Counted from the first letter of the stretch, positions 25,596-34,922 are shown. The stretch: 64,000 nt of DNA from Neisseria sicca (GCF_017753665.1 NZ_CP072524.1:1922001-1986000), one strand, 5' to 3'. Notes: a model not told the origin generated them from the sequence alone. Translations and numbers: made by a program.

Positions 25596-25618
25596 TGTCA
25601 TCCGCAATGCGGATGACA
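25596..25618 (-). terminator. Terminator of the ribosomal protein cluster
   Basis: TGTCATCCGCA and its exact complement around one base, followed on the minus strand by TTTTTTA, 16 bases after the rplQ stop. No uptake sequence is involved. Confidence 0.92.
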
Positions 25619-25634
25619 CTTAATTTCGAAGCAA

Positions 25635-26012
25635 TTATTCGCTAACTGTATTATCAGCTTTATCAACCAATTCAACGAGTGCTAACGGGGCATTATCGCC
25701 TTTTCGGAAACCATACTTCAGCACGCGAACATAGCCACCATTTCGGGCAGCAAAGCGTGGACCCAATTCATCAAACAATTTAACCACAACATCACGATCA
25801 CGAGTGCGGTCAAATGCCAAACGACGGTTTGCCAAGGAAGGTTTTTTACCCAATGTAATCAAGGGTTCTACTACGCGGCGCAATTCTTTAGCTTTAGGCA
25901 AAGTTGTCACAATAGTCTCGTGAGTCAACAATGAGTTCGCCATATTACGCAGCATTGCAGCGCGATGGCTGCTTGTACGGTTTAATTTGCGGTTACCATT
26001 ACGATGACGCAT
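25635..26012 (-). CDS. rplQ: 50S ribosomal protein L17
   Basis: A 125-residue L17, which lies near the peptide exit tunnel. MRHRNGNRKLNRTSSHRAAMLRNM is the family start. It is the last gene of the alpha-operon part, 24 bases after rpoA and before a strong terminator. Confidence 0.97.
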   Translation of the reverse strand: MRHRNGNRKLNRTSSHRAAMLRNMANSLLTHETIVTTLPKAKELRRVVEPLITLGKKPSLANRRLAFDRTRDRDVVVKLFDELGPRFAARNGGYVRVLKYGFRKGDNAPLALVELVDKADNTVSE

Positions 26013-26036
26013 GTCATTATCCTTTAATCTTCAAAC

Positions 26037-27023
26037 TTACGGCTTTTCTAAGCCTACAGGCGGCCAAGCTTCCAATTTGGAACCCAGTGTCAAGCCTTTA
26101 GATGCCAACACCTCTTTGATTTCATTCAAAGACTTACGACCCAAATTCGGAGTTTTAAGAAGCTCTGTTTCAGTACGTTGAATCAAATCGCCAATATAAT
26201 AAATATCTTCAGCTTTCAGACAATTAGCTGAACGTACAGTTAATTCCAAATCATCTACCGGGCGCAGCAGGATAGGATCAATAGGAGGAGCTTTTTCTTC
26301 AACTTCTTCTACTGGAGTACCTTGCAAATCAGCAAAGATAGACATTTGATCAATTAAAATACGAGCGGCACTACGTACAGCTTCTTCAGGATCAATAGAA
26401 CCATCAGTTTCAATATCCAAAACCAACTTATCTAAATCCGTACGCTGCTCTACGCGTGCAGGTTCAACTTCAAAGCTAACACGACTGATGGGCGAAAAGC
26501 TCGCATCCAACTGAATCGCACCAATCTGACGGTTCTCATCGCGCACAACACGACGACCGGAAACAGATTGATAGCCACGCCCCTGCTCAACTTTGATTTC
26601 CATCTCAATTTGACCGTTCTCAGCCAAATGACAAATAATATGCTCAGGATTTAAAATTTCCACATCATGTGGTAATTCGATATCACCGGCAACAACAGCA
26701 CCGGCACCTGACTTTTTCAAAGTTAACTGAACTTGGCCACGTCCATGCAGCTTAAATACAATACCTTTGACATTCAATAAAATATCGACAACATCTTCTT
26801 GAACACCATCAACAGTAGAGTATTCGTGCAACACACCGGAAATGGCCACTTCAGTAGGAGCAAAACCATTCATGGATGACAGTAAGATACGACGCAAAGC
26901 ATTACCTAAAGTATGACCAAAACCGCGCTCAAACGGCTGCATAGATACTTTTGCACGAGTTGTAGATAAAGTATCGACATCAATTTGACGAGGTTTCAAA
27001 AATTCGGTTGTGCTATTTTGCAT
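26037..27023 (-). CDS. rpoA: RNA polymerase alpha subunit
   Basis: A 328-residue subunit, usual length. The N-terminal assembly domain (FERGFGHTLGNALRRILLSSM) and the C-terminal DNA/activator-binding domain (LKAEDIYYIGDLIQRTETELLKTPNLGRKSLNEIKEVL) are joined by an acidic linker. It lies between rpsD and rplQ as in other proteobacteria. Confidence 0.98.
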   Translation of the reverse strand: MQNSTTEFLKPRQIDVDTLSTTRAKVSMQPFERGFGHTLGNALRRILLSSMNGFAPTEVAISGVLHEYSTVDGVQEDVVDILLNVKGIVFKLHGRGQVQLTLKKSGAGAVVAGDIELPHDVEILNPEHIICHLAENGQIEMEIKVEQGRGYQSVSGRRVVRDENRQIGAIQLDASFSPISRVSFEVEPARVEQRTDLDKLVLDIETDGSIDPEEAVRSAARILIDQMSIFADLQGTPVEEVEEKAPPIDPILLRPVDDLELTVRSANCLKAEDIYYIGDLIQRTETELLKTPNLGRKSLNEIKEVLASKGLTLGSKLEAWPPVGLEKP

Positions 27024-27048
27024 TTAACTGTCCCTCACTGAGCTAGCA

Positions 27049-27669
27049 TTATTTAGAGTAGAATTCTACCACCAGCTGTTCATTAATATCGCCAGTTAAT
27101 TCTGAACGATCCGGCATATTTTTAAATACACCTTCCAATTTGTCTGCATCAACAGAAACCCAGCTTGGCAAACCGATTTGAGTTGCTAAACTTAAAGCTT
27201 CTTGAATACGAACTTGTTTTTTAGCTTTCTCACGAACAGCTACAACATCACCTGCTTTAACTTGGAAAGAAGGAATATTTACAACCTGACCGTTAACGGT
27301 AATTGCTTTATGAGAAACCAGCTGACGTGCTTCTGCACGAGTCGAGCCAAATCCCATGCGATATACTACATTATCCAAACGAGATTCTAACAATTGCAAC
27401 AGTAATTCACCGGTAGAGCCTTTACGTCGATCTGCTTCTGCAAAATAGCGACGGAATTGACGTTCCAAAACGCCATAAATACGACGAATCTTTTGCTTTT
27501 CACGCAGTTGCAAGCCATAGTCAGACAAACGTGGTTTCTTTACACCATGCTGACCAGGAGCTGAATCAAGTTTACATTTAGAATCCAAAGAACGACGAGC
27601 GCTCTTCAAAAATAAATCGGTGCCTTCTCGACGAGCCAATTTACATTTAGGGCCAATATAACGTGCCAT
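27049..27669 (-). CDS. rpsD: 30S ribosomal protein S4
   Basis: A 206-residue primary 16S-binding protein with a central S4 RNA-binding domain (RLDNVVYRMGFGSTRAEARQLVSHKAITVNG). In E. coli it represses the alpha operon; whether it does so here is not known. It lies 15 bases after rpsK. Confidence 0.98.
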   Translation of the reverse strand: MARYIGPKCKLARREGTDLFLKSARRSLDSKCKLDSAPGQHGVKKPRLSDYGLQLREKQKIRRIYGVLERQFRRYFAEADRRKGSTGELLLQLLESRLDNVVYRMGFGSTRAEARQLVSHKAITVNGQVVNIPSFQVKAGDVVAVREKAKKQVRIQEALSLATQIGLPSWVSVDADKLEGVFKNMPDRSELTGDINEQLVVEFYSK

Positions 27670-27684
27670 GTTTCAATCACTCCT

Positions 27685-28080
27685 TTAAATACGACGTTTT
27701 TTAGGCGGACGGCAACCGTTATGAGGCAACGGAGTAACGTCAGTAATACTGGTAATTTTAAAACCAAGAGCGTTGAGTGCACGTACAGAAGACTCTCGAC
27801 CAGGGCCAGGACCTTTTATACGAACTTCTAAATTTTTAACGCCATATTCTTGGGCAACTTTACCAGCTGCTTCTGCAGCTACCTGAGCTGCAAATGGTGT
27901 ACTTTTACGAGAACCTTTAAAACCAGCACCGCCAGAGGTAGCCCAAGACAATGCATTGCCTTGACGGTCAGTGATTGTAATGATGGTATTGTTGAAAGAA
28001 GCATGTACATGCACAATACCTTCGCTTACGGTTTTACGTACTTTTTTACGTACACGCGAAGCTGTGTTTGCTTTAGCCAT
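27685..28080 (-). CDS. rpsK: 30S ribosomal protein S11
   Basis: A 131-residue platform protein. [35 protein letters not shown] and the C-terminal [17 protein letters not shown] ending ([15 protein letters not shown]) are diagnostic. It lies between rpsM and rpsD. Confidence 0.98.
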
Positions 28081-28099
28081 TAATAAAATTCCTTAAAAA

Positions 28100-28462
28100 T
28101 TATTTTTTACCAGCAATCGCTTTACGCGGACCTTTACGGGTACGAGCATTTGTGCGAGTGCGTTGACCACGACAAGGCAAACCGCGACGATGACGGAAAC
28201 CACGATAACAACCCATGTCCATCAATCGCTTGATGCTCATCGTTACTTCACGACGCAAGTCACCTTCTACTTCATATTTAGCAACTTGTTCACGCAAAGC
28301 GTCTAATTGAGCCTCGTCCAAATCTTTTGCTTTAGTAGTGGGAGCAATATTTGCTGCCTCGCAAATCAATTTAGCACGAGTAGCACCAATACCATAAATA
28401 GCCTGCAAGCCAATTACGATATGTGCATTATTAGGGATATTTACCCCTGCAATACGAGCCAT
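28100..28462 (-). CDS. rpsM: 30S ribosomal protein S13
   Basis: A 120-residue head protein that contacts the 50S subunit. The start MARIAGVNIPNNAHIVIGL at 28462 is the family start; the frame has an ATG 7 codons earlier. The end, GQRTRTNARTRKGPRKAIAGKK, is typical. Confidence 0.97.
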   Translation of the reverse strand: MARIAGVNIPNNAHIVIGLQAIYGIGATRAKLICEAANIAPTTKAKDLDEAQLDALREQVAKYEVEGDLRREVTMSIKRLMDMGCYRGFRHRRGLPCRGQRTRTNARTRKGPRKAIAGKK

Positions 28463-28527
28463 ATTTTTTCCTTTAAACGGCAAAGTTCGTCACTATACCA
28501 CAAAGTCTTACTAAAAGAAAAGTTCCC

Positions 28528-28641
28528 TTAGCCTTGACGTTGTTTGTGACGAGGATCAGTACAAATTACACGAACTACTCGATTACGACGGATAATCTTA
28601 CAGTTGCGGCAAATTTTCTTTACAGACGGTTGTACACGCAT
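28528..28641 (-). CDS. rpmJ: 50S ribosomal protein L36
   Basis: A 37-residue protein encoded between rpsM and infA. It starts MRVQPSVKKICRNCKIIRR and carries the zinc ligands C-x2-C ... C ... H (CRNC, VICTDPRHKQ), so it is the zinc-binding form. The small size means it is easily missed. Confidence 0.97.
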   Translation of the reverse strand: MRVQPSVKKICRNCKIIRRNRVVRVICTDPRHKQRQG

Positions 28642-28660
28642 TATATTTCCTTATATCGTT

Positions 28661-28879
28661 TTATCTAGCTCGGAAGACAATCCGAGCTCGAGTTAAATCA
28701 TAAGGTGTCAGTTCTACCGTCACCTTATCCCCAGGAGAGATCCGGATATAGTGCATACGCATTTTCCCGGAAATATGACCTAATACAACATGGTCATTCT
28801 CAAGCTTTACTTTAAAAGTTGCGTTAGGTAGAGTTTCAAGAATCTCCCCCTGCATTTGTATGGTATCTTCTTTAGCCAT
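28661..28879 (-). CDS. infA: Translation initiation factor IF-1
   Basis: A 72-residue OB-fold factor that binds the 30S A site during initiation. MAKEDTIQMQGEILETLPNATF and HISGKMRMHYIRISPGDKVTVELTPYDL are diagnostic. It lies between secY (4 bases away) and rpmJ, as in many beta-proteobacteria. Confidence 0.98.
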   Translation of the reverse strand: MAKEDTIQMQGEILETLPNATFKVKLENDHVVLGHISGKMRMHYIRISPGDKVTVELTPYDLTRARIVFRAR

Positions 28880-28883
28880 AATT

Positions 28884-30197
28884 CTACTTACGTGATAAAG
28901 ATTTCATATCAAGACCGCTCATTAAACTCTCATATTGCTGAGTCATGCGGTAAGAGTTAATTTGGGTACTAAAGTCCATTGTCACTACAACTAAAATTAG
29001 TAAAGATGTACCACCCAAATAAAAAGGAACATTCAAAGCTGTTGTCAAGAACTCTGGAATTAAACAAATAGTTGTAATATATAATGCACCAAACAAAGTG
29101 AGGCGCAACACAACTTGTTCCAGATATTGCGAAGTTTGTTTACCTGGTCGAATTCCTGGCACGAAAGCACCGCTTTTCTTTAAATTCTCTGCCATTTCTT
29201 TTGGGCTAAAAACTAAGGCTGTATAAAAATAGCAAAAGAAAATAATTGCCACTGTAAATAGCAAAATATACAAAGCTTGTCCATGCTGAAGCAAACCAGC
29301 AATTTTATGCAACAAACTGCCTGTATCACTAGGACCAAACCAACTCAACAAAGTGGATGGAAACAAAATAATACTTGATGCGAAAATAGGAGGTATTACG
29401 CCTGCCATATTCAACTTAAAGGGCATATGCGTATTTGAACCTTGCATTACACCGCTGCCAACTTGGCGTTTTGCATAATGCACGGGAACTTTACGCTGAG
29501 CACTTTCAAAATATACAACAATATAAATTAACAGTAACGCACCAATAACAATTGACACAGCCGTTGGCATACCAATTGACCCTTGACTCGTTAAAGCCAA
29601 TAATCTTGCGATACCGGAAGGAATACCGGCAGCAATACCAGCAGTAATAATCAAAGAAATACCATTCCCAATCCCACGCTCTGTAATCTGCTCACCTAAC
29701 CACATCAGGAACATTGTACCTGTGACTAAGCTCACTACTGTAGAAATATGGAACTCCAAAGAATTAGTAACAACTACACCTTGCTGGAATACAAAAGTAG
29801 CTACACCAAAACTCTGTAAGATGGCCAATAGTACCGTACCATATCTTGTATATTTCGTAATAACTTTTCGACCAGCTTCACCTTCCTTTTTTAATGCCTT
29901 TAAAGAAGGAATAATTTCAGAAGCCAACTGAACAATTATTGATGCTGAAATATATGGCATGATGCCAATTGCAAATATACTAAAGCGCTCTAACGAACCA
30001 CCAGAAAACATGTTCAACATGCCTAGTATGCCGTTCCCAGCGCTTTCGTATAATTTAGCTAAAGCAACAGCATCTACGCCAGGTACTGGGATATGTGCAC
30101 CAATACGAAAAACAATTAACGCACCCAAAAGAAACGTTAGGCGTTTTTTCAGATCTCCAAATTTGGACAAGCCTGATAAAGATTGTTGATTAGCCAC
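28884..30197 (-). CDS. secY: Preprotein translocase subunit SecY
   Basis: A 437-residue channel subunit with ten membrane segments. FGDLKKRLTFLLGALIVFRIG, GIMPYISASI and EMAENLKKSGAFVPGIRPG are conserved. The family start ANQQSLSGLSKFGDL is reached from a GTG codon at 30195-30197; the in-frame ATG further upstream at 30257 would overlap rplO. It is the last gene of the spc part before infA. Confidence 0.96.
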   Translation of the reverse strand: MANQQSLSGLSKFGDLKKRLTFLLGALIVFRIGAHIPVPGVDAVALAKLYESAGNGILGMLNMFSGGSLERFSIFAIGIMPYISASIIVQLASEIIPSLKALKKEGEAGRKVITKYTRYGTVLLAILQSFGVATFVFQQGVVVTNSLEFHISTVVSLVTGTMFLMWLGEQITERGIGNGISLIITAGIAAGIPSGIARLLALTSQGSIGMPTAVSIVIGALLLIYIVVYFESAQRKVPVHYAKRQVGSGVMQGSNTHMPFKLNMAGVIPPIFASSIILFPSTLLSWFGPSDTGSLLHKIAGLLQHGQALYILLFTVAIIFFCYFYTALVFSPKEMAENLKKSGAFVPGIRPGKQTSQYLEQVVLRLTLFGALYITTICLIPEFLTTALNVPFYLGGTSLLILVVVTMDFSTQINSYRMTQQYESLMSGLDMKSLSRK

Positions 30198-30210
30198 TGT
30201 AATGCAAGCC

Positions 30211-30645
30211 TTATTCTTCCACTTTACCACCAGCAGCTTCAATTGCTGCTTTAGCACCCTTAGTGGCCTTAATGCCTTTCAGGACAACAGCTTTTGAAAG
30301 CTCACCAGAGGCAATAACTTTCACATTAGAAACAGTTGCAGGAACCAACCCAGCTTGCTTGAGAACCAATACATCAATCTCATTTACAGCAAGTAAGTTC
30401 AATTCACTCAAACGAATCTCAGCATTTGCAGCAGCAGTCAATGATTTAAAACCACGTTTTGGTAGGCGACGTTGTAAAGGCATTTGACCGCCTTCAAAAC
30501 CTACTTTATGAAAACCACCAGAACGGCTTTTTTGACCTTTATGACCACGACCACCGGTTTTACCTAAACCGCTACCAATACCACGACCCACACGACGACG
30601 GGCGTGGGTAGCACCCTCAGTAGGTTGAATAGAATTTAGAAACAT
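30211..30645 (-). CDS. rplO: 50S ribosomal protein L15
   Basis: 144 residues. The glycine/arginine-rich N-terminal extension (RVGRGIGSGLGKTGGRGHKGQKSR, cut here to its key parts RRVGRGIGSGLGKTGGRGHK) threads into the 50S subunit. It sits between rpmD and secY. Confidence 0.98.
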   Translation of the reverse strand: MFLNSIQPTEGATHARRRVGRGIGSGLGKTGGRGHKGQKSRSGGFHKVGFEGGQMPLQRRLPKRGFKSLTAAANAEIRLSELNLLAVNEIDVLVLKQAGLVPATVSNVKVIASGELSKAVVLKGIKATKGAKAAIEAAGGKVEE

Positions 30646-30646
30646 A

Positions 30647-30832
30647 TCAAGCCTCCACTTTCAACAAGTAGCTGATTTTGTTAATCATACCACGGTTTTC
30701 AGGGGTATCTAAAACCTCTACCGTATGCTCACGATGACGCAAACCTAAACCGCGAGCACATGCACGATGAGATTCAATTGTACCAATCAGGCTCTTCACC
30801 AATGTAACTTTAATCTTTTTTTGCTCAGTCAT
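30647..30832 (-). CDS. rpmD: 50S ribosomal protein L30
   Basis: A 61-residue protein with the family core KVTLVKSLIGTIESHRACAR. Its start overlaps the end of rpsE by 8 bases, which suggests coupled translation. Confidence 0.97.
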   Translation of the reverse strand: MTEQKKIKVTLVKSLIGTIESHRACARGLGLRHREHTVEVLDTPENRGMINKISYLLKVEA

Positions 30833-31343
30833 GGCTTGCTCCTAAAATGTCTTCTACTGTTAAGCCACGTTTAGCAGCAATATCTGCAGGTGTATACAAC
30901 TTAGACAAGCCGTCTAATGTAGCTCGTACAATGTTATAAGGATTTGTAGAACCATGCACTTTAGCAGAAATGTTATGAATACCCATAGCATCAAAAACTA
31001 AGCGCATAGGACCACCTGCCTTTACACCACTACCTTCTTTAGCAGGCTGCATAAAGACCTTGGTAGCGCCATGACGTCCAATAACCTCATGATGAATCGT
31101 ACCATTTTTTAGAGGCACTTTAATCATAGAGCGACGAGCCTGATCCATTGCTTTTTGAACAGCTACCGGCACTTCTTTTGACTTACCTTTGCCCATACCA
31201 ATACGACCATCTCCATCACCAACAACAGTTAGTGCAGAAAAAGCCATGATACGACCACCTTTAACTACTTTAGTTACGCGATTAACTGCGACCATTTTTT
31301 CAATCAGGCCGTCACCGCGTTCTTCAATTTCATGTTTTGCCAT
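30825..31343 (-). CDS. rpsE: 30S ribosomal protein S5
   Basis: A 172-residue protein important for decoding accuracy. The double-stranded RNA-binding part (VAVNRVTKVVKGGRIMAFSA) and the C-terminal domain with GSGVKAGGPMRLVFDAMGI are present. Confidence 0.98.
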   Translation of the reverse strand: MAKHEIEERGDGLIEKMVAVNRVTKVVKGGRIMAFSALTVVGDGDGRIGMGKGKSKEVPVAVQKAMDQARRSMIKVPLKNGTIHHEVIGRHGATKVFMQPAKEGSGVKAGGPMRLVFDAMGIHNISAKVHGSTNPYNIVRATLDGLSKLYTPADIAAKRGLTVEDILGASHD

Positions 31344-31360
31344 CTGAAAGTCTCCAATTA

Positions 31361-31714
31361 TTAGAAGCTTAAACCATTTTCACGTGCAGCTTCAGCCAAA
31401 GCTTTCACACGACCGTGATATTGGAAACCTGAACGATCAAAAGCAACTTTTTCTACACCTACTGCTTTAGCTTTCTCAGCAATACGCTTGCCAACCACTG
31501 CAGCTGCTTCGACGTTGCTACCAGATTTCAGGCTACCACGTACCTCAGCTTCCAATGTAGAGGCTTGAGCCAATACTTTATCACCTTCAGCACTAATTAC
31601 TTGAGCATAAATATGATTATTGCTACGGAACACACATAATCTTACCATTTTCAAGTCCGCAATTCGCGCACGGGTTTTGCGTGCACGACGGAGTCGGGTT
31701 GCATGTTTATCCAT
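31361..31714 (-). CDS. rplR: 50S ribosomal protein L18
   Basis: A 117-residue 5S rRNA-binding protein: RLRRARKTRARI near the start, VFRSNNHIYAQVI, and VEKVAFDRSGFQYHGRVKALAEAARENGL at the end. It lies between rplF and rpsE. Confidence 0.98.
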   Translation of the reverse strand: MDKHATRLRRARKTRARIADLKMVRLCVFRSNNHIYAQVISAEGDKVLAQASTLEAEVRGSLKSGSNVEAAAVVGKRIAEKAKAVGVEKVAFDRSGFQYHGRVKALAEAARENGLSF

Positions 31715-31727
31715 TAGTGAACCTCAA

Positions 31728-32261
31728 TTATTTTTTCTTGGCTTCTTTCATCACTACCACTTCGCCTACATAACGAACACCTTTACCTTTATAAGGTTCA
31801 GGAGAACGGAAAGCACGAATTTCAGCAGCAACTTGACCAATCACTTGTTTATCTGCACCAGTCAAAACGATTTCTGTTTGGCTAGGGGTTTGAACAGAAA
31901 CACCTTCAGGCATTTCATATACGATTGGATGGGAAAAACCTAAAGACAAGTTTAAAACTTTGCCTTGAGCTTGAGCACGGTAACCCACACCAATCAACTG
32001 CAGTTTTTTCTCAAAACCTTCAGAAACACCTTTAACCATATTATTAACTAATGCACGGGCAGTACCAGACATAGCATTTGCCTGTTTACTGTCATTTTTT
32101 GCAGCAAAAGTTAATTTACCATCGTTTAATTCAATGGCTACATCAGAATGCAAAGGAAAAGACAACTCACCATTCTTACCCTTGATAACCAATGCTTCTG
32201 TTCCAAATTTTACTTCTACACCAGCAGGAACAGTCACTGGGTTTTTTGCGACACGTGACAT
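31728..32261 (-). CDS. rplF: 50S ribosomal protein L6
   Basis: A 177-residue protein with two similar domains. MSRVAKNPVTVPAGVEV and the C-terminal RSPEPYKGKGVRYVGEVV are diagnostic. Confidence 0.98.
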   Translation of the reverse strand: MSRVAKNPVTVPAGVEVKFGTEALVIKGKNGELSFPLHSDVAIELNDGKLTFAAKNDSKQANAMSGTARALVNNMVKGVSEGFEKKLQLIGVGYRAQAQGKVLNLSLGFSHPIVYEMPEGVSVQTPSQTEIVLTGADKQVIGQVAAEIRAFRSPEPYKGKGVRYVGEVVVMKEAKKK

Positions 32262-32274
32262 TTACTTTTCTCCA

Positions 32275-32667
32275 CTAGGCTACGATGCACAACAACTCAC
32301 CACCAACACCCTCAGAACGAGCCTTGCGGTCAGTCATCACACCTTTAGAAGTACTAACAATAGCGATACCCAAGCCATTCATAACATTAGGAATTTCGCT
32401 AGAAGCTTTATAAATACGCAAACCTGGACGTGAAACACGTTTAATTTGCTCAATCACAGGGCGACCTGCATAGTATTTCAATTGAATTTCCAATACCGGT
32501 TTCGCATCAGCAGAAACCGAAAAATCCTCGATATAACCTTCTTCTTTCAAGACTTTTGCAATTGCACACTTTAATTTGGAAGAAGGCATGGCAACTACTA
32601 CCTTATTGGCACGTTGCGCATTACGAATACGAGTCAACATATCGGAAATAGGATCATGCATGCTCAT
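32275..32667 (-). CDS. rpsH: 30S ribosomal protein S8
   Basis: A 130-residue primary 16S-binding protein (MSMHDPISDMLTRIRNAQRAN; STSKGVMTDRKARSEGVGGE). In E. coli S8 represses the spc operon through a site near rplE; a matching site was not looked for in detail here. Confidence 0.98.
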   Translation of the reverse strand: MSMHDPISDMLTRIRNAQRANKVVVAMPSSKLKCAIAKVLKEEGYIEDFSVSADAKPVLEIQLKYYAGRPVIEQIKRVSRPGLRIYKASSEIPNVMNGLGIAIVSTSKGVMTDRKARSEGVGGELLCIVA

Positions 32668-32681
32668 TATTAATACTCCTA

Positions 32682-32987
32682 TTACCAGCTAGCTTTAACA
32701 ACACCCGGAATCTCGCCACGCATAGCGATTTCACGGATTTTAATACGACCCAAACCGAATTTACGGAAAGTACCACGAGGACGACCTGTCAAAGCACAAC
32801 GACGGCGTTGACGTACAGGAGCTGCATTACGTGGAATGGATTGGAATTTCAGACGAGCTTCAAAACGCTCCTCTTCAGTTGCATTCGCATCATTAATAAC
32901 AGCAAAAATTGCCTCACGTTTGGCTGCAAACTTTTTCGCCAAAGCTTGACGTTTTAGTTCACGATTAATAAGTGCTTTCTTAGCCAT
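32682..32987 (-). CDS. rpsN: 30S ribosomal protein S14
   Basis: A 101-residue S14 of the long, zinc-free type: LPRNAAPVRQRRRC-like core (SIPRNAAPVRQRRRCALTGR) without the two CxxC pairs, and the end RGEIPGVVKASW. It begins 2 bases after rplE. Confidence 0.97.
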   Translation of the reverse strand: MAKKALINRELKRQALAKKFAAKREAIFAVINDANATEEERFEARLKFQSIPRNAAPVRQRRRCALTGRPRGTFRKFGLGRIKIREIAMRGEIPGVVKASW

Positions 32988-32989
32988 GA

Positions 32990-33529
32990 TTATCCTTTAA
33001 ACGGAAACTTGAACAGCGATAATAAAGCTTTAGCTTCTTCATCAGTTTTTGCAGTAGTTGTAATAGTAATATTCAAACCACGCAAAGCATCAATTTTATC
33101 GTATTCAATTTCCGGGAAAATGATTTGCTCGCGAACACCCATATTGTAATTACCACGGCCATCAAAAGATTTGCCACTTACTCCACGGAAGTCACGTACT
33201 CGAGGTAATGCAATAGTAATCAAACGATCCAAGAATTCGAACATTTGATCACGACGTAATGTTACTTTGCAACCTACAGGATAATTATCGCGAATTTTAA
33301 AGCCAGCGATAGATTTACGAGCAACAGTAACTACTGGTTTTTGACCAGCAATTTTCTCTAAATCAGATACTGCGTGCTCCATAACTTTCTTATCAGCAAC
33401 AGCCTCTCCAACCCCCATATTTAAAGTAATTTTTTCAATACGAGGAACTTCCATTACTGACTTGTAACCAAATTGTTTAATCAATTCAGGAACAACTGTA
33501 TCTTTATAAAACTCTCTCAAACGAGCCAT
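32990..33529 (-). CDS. rplE: 50S ribosomal protein L5
   Basis: A 179-residue 5S rRNA-binding protein. VPRIEKITLNMGVGEA, IAGFKIRDNYPVGCKVTLR and FPEIEYDKIDALRGLNITI are conserved. Confidence 0.98.
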   Translation of the reverse strand: MARLREFYKDTVVPELIKQFGYKSVMEVPRIEKITLNMGVGEAVADKKVMEHAVSDLEKIAGQKPVVTVARKSIAGFKIRDNYPVGCKVTLRRDQMFEFLDRLITIALPRVRDFRGVSGKSFDGRGNYNMGVREQIIFPEIEYDKIDALRGLNITITTTAKTDEEAKALLSLFKFPFKG

Positions 33530-33538
33530 GTTATCTCC

Positions 33539-33862
33539 TTATGCTCCAATAACAGAGCCATTTGATTTGAAGAAACGAACGCGCTTAACTTTGCCTTCAT
33601 TCTCAATCAGTTTAATACCAACACGGTCTGCTTTATTAGTTTCCGGATTCAGGATTGCAACATTAGAAATATCCAACGGCATTTCTTTGGAAACAATACC
33701 ACCCTCAACACCACGCATCGGATTAGGTTTTTGGTGACGTTTTACAACGTTAACACCTTTAACAACAACTTTATCACCCAATACGCGAACTACTTGACCT
33801 TGCTTACCTTTATCCTTACCAGTGATCACAACAACTTGGTCACCTTTAATGATTTTATTCAT
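33539..33862 (-). CDS. rplX: 50S ribosomal protein L24
   Basis: A 107-residue assembly initiator protein with a KOW motif near the start (IIKGDQVVVITGKDKGKQGQV). It lies between rplN and rplE. Confidence 0.98.
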   Translation of the reverse strand: MNKIIKGDQVVVITGKDKGKQGQVVRVLGDKVVVKGVNVVKRHQKPNPMRGVEGGIVSKEMPLDISNVAILNPETNKADRVGIKLIENEGKVKRVRFFKSNGSVIGA

Positions 33863-33873
33863 CGCGCTATTCC

Positions 33874-34242
33874 TTATAACACTTCAGGCGCCAATGAAAC
33901 GATTTTCATAAATCGCTCAGTACGCAACTCACGGGTTACCGGACCAAAAATACGGGTACCCAGAGGTTCAAGTTTATTGTTTAACAACACGGCGGCGTTG
34001 TTATCGAATTTAATCAACGCACCATCAGGACGACGCACACCTTTAGCAGTACGAACAACAACTGCATTGTACACATCACCTTTTTTGACACGACCACGTG
34101 GGGCCGCATCTTTAACTGCGACTTTAATAATATCGCCAACAGAAGCGTAGCGACGCTTAGATCCGCCCAACACCTTGATACACATAACGCGACGCGCACC
34201 AGAGTTATCAGCCACATCTAAGATGGTCTGCATTTGAATCAT
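33874..34242 (-). CDS. rplN: 50S ribosomal protein L14
   Basis: A 122-residue protein (MIQMQTILDVADNSGARRVMC; RGDVYNAVVVRT-like KKGDVYNAVVVRTAKGVRRPD). It is the first gene of the spc part and is preceded by an unusually long, structured gap. Confidence 0.98.
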   Translation of the reverse strand: MIQMQTILDVADNSGARRVMCIKVLGGSKRRYASVGDIIKVAVKDAAPRGRVKKGDVYNAVVVRTAKGVRRPDGALIKFDNNAAVLLNNKLEPLGTRIFGPVTRELRTERFMKIVSLAPEVL

Positions 34243-34467
34243 ATTAGTACCTTTAAATTAACCAACTTAATTTACCATTTTCATATAGCTCGCTCACTTA
34301 TTTAAATTAAGCTAACCAAATGAAACCATCACGGTTCTAGTAAACCAGTCTTGGATCCCGAAGGGAAGAAACTTCCAGAAGAAACTGAAAGATAAGAAAC
34401 GAAGTTTACACGCAAATTCACTTTGGCGCAACACTTCGTTTCTTATTAAAGCCAACTGTCTTAATTC
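34243..34467 (-). promoter_or_regulatory. Structured spacer at the S10/spc operon junction
   Basis: A 225-base gap where neighbouring genes are separated by 0-30 bases. It holds a perfect 14-bp inverted repeat (34392-34405 with 34433-34446) and two small hairpins (TCCCGAAGGGA; GGAAGAAACTTCC). E. coli has the spc promoter at this junction. A weak minus-strand promoter (TTAATT, 17 bases, TATATG) can be drawn near 34288-34320. Confidence 0.55.
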
Positions 34468-34731
34468 TTAAACAGTACGTGCTTTCTCAACCAGCTCTTT
34501 AACAACCCAAGATTTGGTTTTTGACAGTGGACGAGATTCCGCAATTACTACTACATCACCAATTCCATATTGATTATTTTCATCATGGGCATGGATTTTA
34601 GTTGATAAACGGATGATTTTACCGTACAGAGGGTGTTTCACTTTACGCTCAACCAGCACTGTAACAGTTTTGTCCATTTTGTCGCTTACCACTTTGCCTT
34701 GCAAAGTACGAACATTTTTATTTCCGCTCAT
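34468..34731 (-). CDS. rpsQ: 30S ribosomal protein S17
   Basis: An 87-residue OB-fold protein: LQGKVVSDKMDKTVTVLVER, YGKIIRLSTKIHAHDENN, IAESRPLSKTKSWVV. It is the last gene of the S10 part; its first base overlaps the rpmC stop codon. Confidence 0.98.
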   Translation of the reverse strand: MSGNKNVRTLQGKVVSDKMDKTVTVLVERKVKHPLYGKIIRLSTKIHAHDENNQYGIGDVVVIAESRPLSKTKSWVVKELVEKARTV

Positions 34732-34922
34732 TACTTAGCACCTTTTTCAGTTAAAATGGTTTTAATACGAGCAATATCGCGACGTACACGTTTTAATTCG
34801 CTTGGCTTACCCAATTGACCAGTTGCGTTTTGCATACGTAAGCCAAATTGAGCTTTCAACAAGTCCAACAAATCTGCATTTAATTGCTCAATAGATTTGT
34901 CTTTCAATTCATTTGCTTTCAT
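34731..34922 (-). CDS. rpmC: 50S ribosomal protein L29
   Basis: A 63-residue two-helix protein (MKANELKDKSIEQLNADLLDL; GQLGKPSELKRVRRDIARIKT). It overlaps rplP and rpsQ by one base each. Confidence 0.97.
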   Translation of the reverse strand: MKANELKDKSIEQLNADLLDLLKAQFGLRMQNATGQLGKPSELKRVRRDIARIKTILTEKGAK

